DNA of 10,184 bases from Candidatus Hydrogenedentota bacterium (GTDB taxonomy: Bacteria; Hydrogenedentota; Hydrogenedentia; Hydrogenedentiales; GCA-2746185). Under the pieces are notes generated by a model. The model made no database searches and was not told the origin of the DNA. It worked only from the letters and a program-made list of their open reading frames with translations. The stretch is from positions 1 through 10,184 of the forward strand of contig DTSJ01000269.1 of the NCBI GenBank assembly GCA_012965445.1, given 5' to 3'. The first letter of the stretch is position 1; each line of letters opens with the position of its first letter. Shown here piece after piece: positions 1 to 6,273 of this stretch. A program made the position numbers and the translations under genes.

Positions 1-260
1 TACGCTTTATCAAGGCGGCACAGGCTTCGGGATTTACGCTGGAAGATATCTCGACACTGCTTTCGATCCAGCGTGGGCGCCTGGAGCCGTGCGGTGCAGT
101 TTAGACACTCATTGAACATCGTTTGGCGTACGTAAGCGGGCGGTTTACGGAGCTGAAGCACCTGAAAAAGACGCTGGACTCGTTCAAATCCATGCGCTAG
201 GGATCTGTCGATTCGGAGGACTGCGCAGTTCTGGATGAGCTGACACACCATTCCGAATAG
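1..260 (+). pseudogene. merR: merR-family regulator remnant (C-terminal part, two in-frame stops)
   Basis: Reading from base 3, one frame gives RFIKAAQASGFTLEDISTLL followed by a segment ending EPCGAV, then TAG at 102-104. The same frame continues as TLIEHRLAYVSGRFTELKHL up to TAG at 198-200, and then through DCAVLDELTHHSE to a final TAG at 258-260. This follows the MerR effector-domain pattern without gaps: a Cys before the long dimerisation helix (codon 90-92, equivalent to MerR Cys82) and a late Cys in DC-VLDEL (codon 222-224, 44 residues on, the spacing of Cys126). The position of Cys117 (codon 195-197) is CGC, Arg, one transition from TGC. A functional MerR coordinates Hg(II) with all three Cys, so this copy appears dead both by nonsense mutation and by ligand loss. 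The N-terminal helix-turn-helix lies outside the window. It sits directly upstream of, and in the same direction as, the mer transport gene. Family assignment is good; Hg specificity is inferred from the cysteine spacing and the neighbour. Confidence 0.75.
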
Positions 261-299
261 ATGCATAAGCTGTTTTGTTACTATATGTTACACGAATCA

Positions 300-345
300 A
301 AAACTTCTGCTTGACCTTCAACCTCTATACTTACGTCAACTTGAG
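300..345 (+). promoter_or_regulatory. possible decayed MerR-type promoter/operator for the mer transport gene
   Basis: TTGACCTTCAAC starts at 311 and resembles the left half of MerR-family operators, where a -35 TTGACC runs into one dyad arm. The outer TTGAC (311-315) is mirrored by GTCAA (335-339), giving a 5-bp dyad with a 19-bp gap. TATACT (326-331) looks like a -10 but lies only 9 bp after TTGACC, and no good -10 exists at the 19-20 bp spacing MerR promoters use. The site may be degenerate or misread. A ribosome binding site, AAAGGAA at 347-353, precedes the ATG at 364. Confidence 0.3.
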
Positions 346-363
346 AAAAGGAACGCACTGTCT

Positions 364-1356
364 ATGATTATTGATCTACTGTATTTCGAAGGCTGCCCGA
401 ACTACGAGCCAGCACTTGGGTACATCGAAAATACTTTAAGAGAACTGGACCTGTCTGACATTAAAATTCGACAAATCGAGATTTTGACCGACAATCAGGC
501 GCAGCAGATGAAGTTTTTGGGTTCTCCGACAATTCAGATCAGCGGATTGGATATCGAGGTAGAGGCTCGGAACCGAGACGACTACGGTTTTTCCTGTCGC
601 CTCTATCGTGGCGGGGACGTTCCCGCATTTGAGGTGCTCAGAGAGGCAGTCGAGGAAGCACAGCTCGGCATTCACAGAGAAATGACCAACGCGCTCGAAC
701 CGGCGCGGTCGTGCGCATCAATATCGGCGTCAGCAGAAACAGGATATCATCGCTGGGCGGCGGGAGGCTCTTTGTTCGCAGCGGTCGCGGCATCTGCCTG
801 CTGCTCGCTTCCCCTGGGCTTGCTCGCATTGGGCGTTTCGTCTGGTGGAATAGGACCCTTTTTCGCGACGACTCGGCCGTTTTTCCTGGGATTCGCTGCG
901 TTGGCCCTTGGCGCTATGGTGTTTCTCCAATATCGAAACCATCGACAGAAGGTTTCGTGCCCGTCTTGCACTGAATCAGAATCGAGGATGCTATTGCCAG
1001 CCTATACCTGGGTGATGGTTCTGCTCGCGGGAGTTTTTGCGTTTCTGCCGACCTTTCTGCCGGATCTGGTTCCGAATGCAAACGCGAATGTGATCGATTC
1101 TGATTCCACAGCCTACACGGTATCGATGAGTATCGAGGGCATGACTTGCGCCGGCTGTTCGACCATTGTGGAACAGACCGTTGCGCCGATTGCCGGAGTT
1201 TTATCGGCACTTGTTGACTTCGACGCAAAGCAGCTGAATATTGCAGTGGCATCCGACGTAACGGTTTCAATAAAGAAAATAGTCGACAGTCTTGAAGCAA
1301 ACGGGTTTAATGCTGTGCTGCTAATAGATGATGATTTGCTGGAATCACCAATGTAA
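364..1356 (+). CDS. merTP: mercuric ion uptake protein: thioredoxin-like + MerT + MerP fusion
   Basis: The protein has 330 aa. Residues 1-100 form a small thioredoxin-like domain: a beta strand leading to FEGCP (Cys11), a GSPT turn at 53-56 resembling the cis-Pro loop, and a second Cys in GFSCRLY (Cys78). Residues 130-235 are MerT-like: a first membrane segment with the vicinal pair Cys146-Cys147 in SACCSLPL, a second segment around 165-187, a loop with CPSC (Cys199, Cys202), and a third segment around 212-233. Residues 250-320 are a heavy-metal-associated domain with GMTCAGC (Cys262, Cys265), as in periplasmic MerP. In the family, MerP passes Hg(II) to the first MerT cysteine pair and then to the cytosolic pair. 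MerT-MerP fusions are known; the N-terminal thioredoxin-like module is the odd part and may hand on or reduce Hg(II) in the cytosol, which is inference. The start is supported by AAGGAA about 10 bases upstream. No merA or merB is in the window, so uptake would need a partner encoded elsewhere. Its regulator upstream is broken. Confidence 0.85.
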   Translation: MIIDLLYFEGCPNYEPALGYIENTLRELDLSDIKIRQIEILTDNQAQQMKFLGSPTIQISGLDIEVEARNRDDYGFSCRLYRGGDVPAFEVLREAVEEAQLGIHREMTNALEPARSCASISASAETGYHRWAAGGSLFAAVAASACCSLPLGLLALGVSSGGIGPFFATTRPFFLGFAALALGAMVFLQYRNHRQKVSCPSCTESESRMLLPAYTWVMVLLAGVFAFLPTFLPDLVPNANANVIDSDSTAYTVSMSIEGMTCAGCSTIVEQTVAPIAGVLSALVDFDAKQLNIAVASDVTVSIKKIVDSLEANGFNAVLLIDDDLLESPM

Positions 1357-1427
1357 GTTCTTCGATCAAGGAACAGATCTGGTGATACGGACTGAGTCTG
1401 TGGAGAAGAAGTAGTCACCCAGTTGGG

Positions 1428-2900
1428 TTAGTCTTGTACATCCTTGCAGGTCACTTTCAGCCAGACCAGCCCGACGACTGCTGACAAAATGCTGGCTATA
1501 AAAATGCCTATCTTGCCGGAGGAAATGAGTTCCTCTGCCTGTTCAGGTTCGATCCCCAGAAATGCAAGTTCGTTGACAAACAACGACATGGTAAAGCCTA
1601 TTCCCGCTAGAAATCCGACGCCTGTCAGCTGTGCCCAGGTAACACCGCGAGGAAGAGACGCAAACCCCAGTTTCACCATGACAAATGACGCGAGAACGAT
1701 TCCAAGCGGCTTTCCGATAAATAGGCCGAAGATGATGCCGAGGGTGATCGGCTGTTTGATCATCTCTCCGAGATGAGACAATTCCAAATGTACACCAGCA
1801 TTGGCAAATGCGAATATAGGCATGATCACGAAAACGCTAAAGGGCTCGATATTGTGTTCAATTCGCTGCAGGGGTGCTTCTACAAAATGGCACTCATCGT
1901 TCATACGACGGATAAGACCTTGCTGGGCGTGATTCACCATCAAATCTTTCAGGTCGGTTTCTACGACACTCAGATCGTCGTCCCACAGCTTCTCAGCGTC
2001 GTCAAATTTACCGATCAACGTCTCCATCCGCCCGCGGAAATTGTGTGTGTGGTAGCGTGCTTTCTCCGGAATCGTAAAGGCTAGCAACACGCCGGCGATC
2101 GTTGCATGAATCCCGGACTCCAGAAACGCGAACCAGATGATAATTCCGATAACTACATAAGGCCATGTTCTCCTTATCCCTAACTGTCCCATACAAAACG
2201 AAAGAACAATTAGACTGCCACCAACGACGAGAGGGCCTACCGCAATTTTTTCTGTATAGAACAGGGCGATGACCGTCACGGCACCCAAATCGTCGACAAT
2301 GGCCAGTGCGACCAAAAAAACCATGAGCGACAAAGGCACCCACTTCCTCAAAAGAGCGATGCACCCAGCGGCAAAAGCGATATCTGTCGCCATAGGAATG
2401 CCCCAACCAGCCGCACTGGGCTTCCCGGCGTTGAATGCGGCAAAGATCAGTGCGGGAACGATCATCCCACCCACGGCTGCTGCTGCGGGCAGCATCGCTT
2501 TGCGTACGTCGTTGAGTTCCCCGGCGAGCAATTCGCGCTTGATTTCCAGACCCACTAGAAAGAAAAAGATGGACATCAGGCCGTCATTGACCCAATGGTG
2601 AAGGCTTTTCTGGAATCCTCCACCGTCGCCGAAACTGATTCCCAGCGGTGTTTCCCAAAAATGGTGGTACTGCTCAACGAAAGGTCCATTGGCGATGATA
2701 ACTGCGGCCACTCCGGCAAACAGCAAAAAGCCGGATCCGACCATATCGTGATGCAAAAAGCGTTTGAAATATGATTCGTGCTCAAGCGGGGGGGCTTCAT
2801 GCGTCCCGGCCGACAATTCACGGCGCTCTAGCAGCACGGATTCTTCATTCTTTTTAGTTTCGTCGGAATTTGGTGATGACTCGTCGGTACCCGATGCCAT
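1428..2900 (-). CDS. nhaA: Na+/H+ antiporter NhaA, long form
   Basis: This is a 490-aa inner-membrane electrogenic Na+(Li+)/H+ antiporter. The core matches E. coli NhaA closely: WVNDGLMSIFFFLVGLEIKREL, split here as residues 103-124; PMATDIAFA with Asp173 (E. coli Asp133); ALAIVDDLGA with Asp203/Asp204 (Asp163/Asp164, the ion-binding pair); FAFANAGV at 363-370; IGKPLGI with Lys397 (the TM10 Lys300); and GFLAGIGFTMSLF near 429-441. The 30/31-residue spacing from Asp173 to the Asp pair is as in E. coli. Two extras explain the length against the usual ~390 aa: a hydrophilic, acidic and Ser/Thr-rich N-terminal tail of about 45 residues, and a charged loop at roughly 280-352 (including FDDAEKLWDDD) where E. 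coli has a short linker. GGGAG-type SD (complement of 2911-2917) supports the ATG at 2900. It is convergent with merTP with 71 bp between the stops. No terminator hairpin with a T-run was seen there. Confidence 0.95.
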   Translation of the reverse strand: MASGTDESSPNSDETKKNEESVLLERRELSAGTHEAPPLEHESYFKRFLHHDMVGSGFLLFAGVAAVIIANGPFVEQYHHFWETPLGISFGDGGGFQKSLHHWVNDGLMSIFFFLVGLEIKRELLAGELNDVRKAMLPAAAAVGGMIVPALIFAAFNAGKPSAAGWGIPMATDIAFAAGCIALLRKWVPLSLMVFLVALAIVDDLGAVTVIALFYTEKIAVGPLVVGGSLIVLSFCMGQLGIRRTWPYVVIGIIIWFAFLESGIHATIAGVLLAFTIPEKARYHTHNFRGRMETLIGKFDDAEKLWDDDLSVVETDLKDLMVNHAQQGLIRRMNDECHFVEAPLQRIEHNIEPFSVFVIMPIFAFANAGVHLELSHLGEMIKQPITLGIIFGLFIGKPLGIVLASFVMVKLGFASLPRGVTWAQLTGVGFLAGIGFTMSLFVNELAFLGIEPEQAEELISSGKIGIFIASILSAVVGLVWLKVTCKDVQD

Positions 2901-3219
2901 TTGGCACGCTCTCCCTGGTATTTATCGTCTGAGTAGGTCTGGGCGATTCTAACGACTTAGACCGGATATGCTAAGCACTTCTTGCGATAACGGTATCATA
3001 TGATTACTTCTATTGCCAATTGCGACTCAGGTGAGTATCGATTTTATAGATTTTCACCACTCTACCCTGACGCTTGAGAAAGTTCTAAATACTCGCTATC
3101 TGCACTCCGCGAAGATTTTCCAGGTTCCGACATGAATTGATGACATACGAACTAGAGAATCTCGAATGTATTTAACCAGATTGATAGTCGCTTATTCTCC
3201 ATCCTGAAAGGAAAGTGGC
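2901..3219. other. 319-bp divergent intergenic region between nhaA and the DUF3179 remnant
   Basis: It should hold the promoters for both flanking genes. No confident sigma-70 promoter could be picked. TTGAGA (3074-3079) and TATCTG (3097-3102) are 17 bp apart on the plus strand, but the second is a poor -10. A 10-bp palindrome, ATCATATGAT, lies at 2995-3004. SD-like AAAGGAAAG at 3207-3215 serves the GTG start at 3220. No small ORF of note was seen. Confidence 0.4.
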
Positions 3220-4091
3220 GTGAAAACTAAGTCTGCAAAGCGTATGTTGACGATCTGCATATCTACCATCGCAATCTGCGCTGCGGGTGCAGCATGGTTC
3301 GTCAGAGAAACTTTTCTCGATGAAATCGAGGATTATCGAACCCATCCCCTACGGTTCAACAATTTCAGAGTGGACAACAGCATAATCCCTTTAAACGAAA
3401 TCCTGCTTGCGGGACCCGGACGGGACGGCATACCGGCGATCCTGAAGCCGACTTTCGTGAGCGCCGACACCGATGAGGGCTTTTCTGACCGACATACTGT
3501 GATTAGCTTCACCCACAACGGAGAAACGCGGGCTTATCCGCTAAAAATTATTGTTTGGCACGAATGTATGACCATCAGAGCAAAAGCATGTGGTCTCAAT
3601 TGAATATGATGTCGGTTGCCGGTGAACGGGTAAACACGGTCCTTACCTGGCTACCGTCTACCGAGATGTCCCTGGGAGAGTGGCGTAATAAATACCCGGA
3701 GGGCAAGGTACTGTCGATGGATACCGGGGTTTCCCGAGACTATCATGGTCGAGCCTATGCTGAGTATTTTGAAAGTCCGAAGAACATGTTTCACGTCGGG
3801 CAGATACGCGAGGAATTTGCTGTAAAGGATTGGGTCGTGGGGCTCAAGATAGACGGCCAGACGAAGGCATACCCCATTCCCCTGCTCCGCTCTGCCGCGG
3901 ATCGCCTCATCGTTGATACATTCGCCGACACTGAGCTACAAATTACTCTAGGCAACACCAGAGGCAACTTTGAGGTCAGGAACACGCGTACTAACAAGAT
4001 AATCCCTCATGTAAAGCTCTATTGGTTCGCCTGGCAGGCATTCTACCCTGATACGCCTGGTATACATGCCTGTACAGTAACGTCAGCTTGA
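3220..4091 (+). pseudogene. DUF3179-family protein gene with central deletion and frame change
   Basis: The first part starts at GTG 3220, with AAGGA 7 bases upstream. It encodes an N-terminal membrane anchor or signal (hydrophobic residues about 9-27) and the first half of a DUF3179 domain, through NGETRAYPLKIIVWHE. This frame then runs off as CMTIRAKACGLN to a stop at 3601-3603. The second part is in another frame from about 3564, MYDHQSKSMWSQ, and continues through GEWRNKYPEGKVLSMDTG, DWVVGLKIDGQTKAYPIPLL and YWFAWQAFYPDT to TGA at 4089-4091. In intact family members the WHE motif and the MYD.QS.S.WSQ motif are separated by a stretch of some tens of residues that includes a conserved CPLCG-like cysteine motif. 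Here they are adjacent, so that stretch is missing and the remaining halves are out of frame. Both halves otherwise look well conserved, which suggests a recent event. The function of the family is not established. Sequencing error cannot produce the missing segment, though it could affect the frame. Confidence 0.8.
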
Positions 4092-4182
4092 ATTCCACCC
4101 GCTTATAGTGTATTTTCATTTCCGTGACGTATCCGCGTCGCACCGGAGGCAGGGCTGCTTCCTGAATGTGCAGATAACCTTA

Positions 4183-4205
4183 AATCGAACCGCTAGAGTT
4201 CGATT
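4183..4205. promoter_or_regulatory. perfect 8-bp inverted repeat upstream of gltA
   Basis: AATCGAAC (4183-4190) and GTTCGATT (4198-4205) are exact reverse complements separated by 7 bases, 33 bp before the gltA start codon. There is no T-run after it, so it is not an ordinary terminator. It could be an operator or a 5'-leader hairpin. The identity of any binding protein is unknown. Confidence 0.45.
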
Positions 4206-4237
4206 CATCCGTTAACCAGATTGGACTTGATACGACT

Positions 4238-5497
4238 ATGGGCGATGCGAAACTTACTCTGAATGGTCAAGACTTCCAGCTTCCAACCTTCGAGGGCAGT
4301 GAAGGAGAAGTGGCGATCGACGTTGGTAGCCTGCGCGGGCAAACCAAGGCGATCACCTTCGATCCGGGTTACGGCAATACGGGATCCTGCAAGTCCGCAA
4401 TCACCTTTATCAATGGTGAAAAAGGAATTCTTCAACACCGCGGATACGCTATTGACGACCTGGCCCATCATGCCAGCTTTCCGGCGGTTTCGTATCTCGT
4501 GATTCATGGTGAGCTTCCGACGGAGGCGCAGCTGAAGGAGTTTGAGGGCGGAATTGCTGAACACAGCAAGCTTCCTCAGGCGATTAGCGATTTGATTACG
4601 ACTTTTCCCAAGGACGCGCATCCGATGAGTGTGCTGAGTTCTATGACGGCTGCGCTTGCTTCGGTGTACAGTGATTATGATGATGATACGGCTGAGGAAA
4701 CGAATGTATTGCGGATGCTAGGTCATGTGCGCAAAATTGCAACGGAGTTTTATAGGCATACTCAGGACAGGACTCCCGTCACATTAGACCCGAAAATTAG
4801 CTATTGTGGTAATTTTCTCAACGGTATGTTTGCAGAGGCGGACGGTAGCTATACGATATCGGAGAAGCGCGAACGCGCCCTGAATATGCTGATGATTGTA
4901 CATGCAGACCATGAGCAGAATTGCAGCACCTCCACCGTGCGAATGGTTGGCAGCAGCCAGACGTGTATGTTTGCTTCGATGAGCGCTGGTATCTCGGCCC
5001 TTTGGGGGCCTTTGCACGGAGGGGCGAACCAGGCGGTCCTTGAAATGCTCGAGGCTATCAACGACGATGGCGGCGACTACAAGAAATATATGGAAATGGC
5101 AAAGGATAAGGATTCAGGATTCCGTCTGATGGGCTTTGGCCATCGTGTATACAAGAACTTCGACCCGCGTGCCACGATATTGAAGGAAGCATGTGACGAT
5201 GTGCTTGCGGAACTGGGCGTAACTGACCCGCTTCTGGACATTGCAAAGAACCTCGAGAAGATTGCTCTTGAGGACGATTATTTCGTCAAACGCAGCCTTT
5301 ATCCGAACGTCGACTTCTACAGCGGCATCATATACCGGGCAATGGGAATTCCGGTGAATATGTTCACCGTCCTGTTCGCTATTGGTCGTATGCCTGGATG
5401 GTTGGCGCACTGGCTGGAAATGCGCGAGGAGGGCTCCAAAATTCATCGCCCGCGTCAAATTTACACAGGTCAGACACACCGCGAATTCCCGAAATAG
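4238..5497 (+). CDS. gltA: citrate synthase (type II, hexameric family)
   Basis: The 419-aa cytosolic enzyme condenses oxaloacetate with acetyl-CoA to citrate, the entry step of the TCA cycle. It aligns with E. coli GltA throughout. The N-terminal strand domain of Gram-negative type II enzymes is present (AKLTLNG, ITFDPGY). Substrate-site histidines are in VHADHEQN (residues 221-228). Catalytic His260 is in LWGPLHGGAN (E. coli His264). His302 is in GFGHRVYKNFDPRA (His305). Catalytic Asp359 is in YPNVDFYSG (Asp362). The C-terminal arginine-containing segment RPRQIYTG (404-411) is intact. Length is normal for the family. The ATG at 4238 is chosen because the N-terminus matches the family; the SD is weak (GGA at 4223-4225, 12 bases away). 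It is monocistronic as far as seen, with a 146-bp upstream gap carrying an inverted repeat. TAG is used as its stop codon. Confidence 0.97.
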   Translation: MGDAKLTLNGQDFQLPTFEGSEGEVAIDVGSLRGQTKAITFDPGYGNTGSCKSAITFINGEKGILQHRGYAIDDLAHHASFPAVSYLVIHGELPTEAQLKEFEGGIAEHSKLPQAISDLITTFPKDAHPMSVLSSMTAALASVYSDYDDDTAEETNVLRMLGHVRKIATEFYRHTQDRTPVTLDPKISYCGNFLNGMFAEADGSYTISEKRERALNMLMIVHADHEQNCSTSTVRMVGSSQTCMFASMSAGISALWGPLHGGANQAVLEMLEAINDDGGDYKKYMEMAKDKDSGFRLMGFGHRVYKNFDPRATILKEACDDVLAELGVTDPLLDIAKNLEKIALEDDYFVKRSLYPNVDFYSGIIYRAMGIPVNMFTVLFAIGRMPGWLAHWLEMREEGSKIHRPRQIYTGQTHREFPK

Positions 5498-5588
5498 TCC
5501 TACATGCGCGACTCGTACTTGAATCCTGTGAATGGAACCATTGTCCCGCCACGCGTGTCTAAATATGCAGACATCAGAACGTGACAAG

Positions 5589-5607
5589 GTGTTCATCTAC
5601 TGAACAC
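5589..5607. promoter_or_regulatory. perfect 7-bp inverted repeat between gltA and the CNBD gene
   Basis: GTGTTCA (5589-5595) and TGAACAC (5601-5607) flank a 5-base loop, TCTAC. No T-run follows on the plus strand, so it is either a weak or Rho-assisted 3' structure for gltA or a protein-binding site for the downstream genes. It ends 10 bp before the ATG of the possible small ORF at 5617. Confidence 0.4.
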
Positions 5608-5616
5608 TAGCCCGAT

Positions 5617-5709
5617 ATGATTCCCTCTGAGATTAGTTTACACGCGCTACAAATTGCAGTATCATCAGGTGACGAGCTACTCGATGCACTGCTGGAGAAG
5701 TTGCTATGA
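5617..5709 (+). CDS. possible 30-aa small ORF coupled to the downstream CNBD gene
   Basis: ATG at 5617 opens a 30-codon frame encoding MIPSEISLHALQIAVSSG followed by DELLDALLEKLL. Its TGA (5707-5709) overlaps the ATG of the next gene in the ATGA arrangement typical of translational coupling. The C-terminal half would be an amphipathic leucine-rich helix. A stop in frame just upstream (5608-5610) fixes the maximum length. No good SD precedes it, which weakens the case; it could be a chance frame. I recognise no homologue. Confidence 0.35.
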   Translation: MIPSEISLHALQIAVSSGDELLDALLEKLL

Positions 5710-6191
5710 GCGACATGAGACGATACGAAACGTATGCGCAGAAGATTAAGTTGTTCAGTGGTCTAACGCCGGAGGAAGTGTCGGAAGTTCTCCAACTCGG
5801 CAGTAAACTGGAGTTTCGTGCGGGCGACTCCATCTTTCATAAAGGTCAGCTTGGCAGCAATCTGTTCATTGTTCTGCACGGCATGGTCAATATCACGATT
5901 GACCGGACGGTAATCGGGAAGTGTCGTCCGGGCGACGCTTTTGGCGAAATGTCGGTGCTGAATCATCGTCCTCATTGCGCAAGTGCGGATGCGGCCACGG
6001 ATGTGAAATTGTTTACCCTTGACGAACGGCAGATTAACAGCATCTTTGAAAAGCACGTCGCAGTTCGGCTTCTACTGAACATCATTCATACGCTAAGCTC
6101 CCACCTTGAAAAGGCGAACCGCGTCAATTCTAAAAACGCGAAGCTGGTTAAGGAGCTTGAAGGTGACAAGGAAGAGGTTGCGACAGAATAA
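5706..6191 (+). CDS. stand-alone cyclic-nucleotide-binding-domain protein
   Basis: The 161-aa protein is a single CRP/CAP-type cyclic-nucleotide-binding domain (about residues 12-135). It has FRAGDSIFHKGQLGSNLFIV in the early beta roll, RPGDAFGEMSVLNHRPHCAS over the phosphate-binding cassette, and a C-terminal helix (about 110-150). It has no helix-turn-helix, kinase or channel part, so it is probably a signalling partner rather than a transcription factor. In the cassette the Arg that contacts the cyclic phosphate in CRP and PKA (the R of PRxA) aligns with His90, while Glu81 of FGE is kept. Canonical cAMP binding is therefore doubtful. The tail after residue 135 is charged and may be helical. 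GGAG at 5694-5697, 8 bases before ATG, sets the start. It lies downstream of gltA and ends before a strong terminator. Confidence 0.8.
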   Translation: MSDMRRYETYAQKIKLFSGLTPEEVSEVLQLGSKLEFRAGDSIFHKGQLGSNLFIVLHGMVNITIDRTVIGKCRPGDAFGEMSVLNHRPHCASADAATDVKLFTLDERQINSIFEKHVAVRLLLNIIHTLSSHLEKANRVNSKNAKLVKELEGDKEEVATE

Positions 6192-6221
6192 ATTTTCTAT
6201 TTATCGTTTGTGAATGGTATG

Positions 6222-6258
6222 AAACGGCTCTCTGTGGATAACACAGAGAGCCGTTTTC
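6222..6258 (+). terminator. strong intrinsic terminator after the CNBD gene
   Basis: AAACGGCTCTCTGTG (6222-6236) and CACAGAGAGCCGTTT (6242-6256) form a perfect 15-bp stem with a 5-base GATAA loop, ending in TTTT on the plus strand. It starts 30 bp after the TAA of the CNBD gene and ends 16 bp before the arsM stop, so it separates the convergent genes. On the minus strand only three T follow, so it may also act, more weakly, for arsM. Confidence 0.92.
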
Positions 6259-6273
6259 AATTATTGGGTCCTA

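Noticed and set aside
102..200. Recoded TAG (amber suppression or pyrrolysine) in the merR frame
   Set aside because: TAG terminates gltA and oleD in this window at the normal family length, and a Hg-binding Cys is also lost. Ordinary decay is simpler.
914..1418. Minus-strand open frames opposite merTP
   Set aside because: They are antisense to a clearly conserved protein and have low-complexity, Arg/Ser-rich translations typical of shadow frames.
1417..1428. ACCCA-GT-TGGGT as a terminator between merTP and nhaA
   Set aside because: The 2-base loop is too short and no T-run follows on either strand.
2995..3004. ATCATATGAT palindrome upstream of nhaA
   Set aside because: Ten AT-rich bases are expected by chance at this scale, and no promoter elements are clearly positioned around it.
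3074..3102. TTGAGA-17-TATCTG promoter for the DUF3179 remnant
   Set aside because: The -10 matches the consensus poorly and lies about 115 bp from the start codon; too weak to call.
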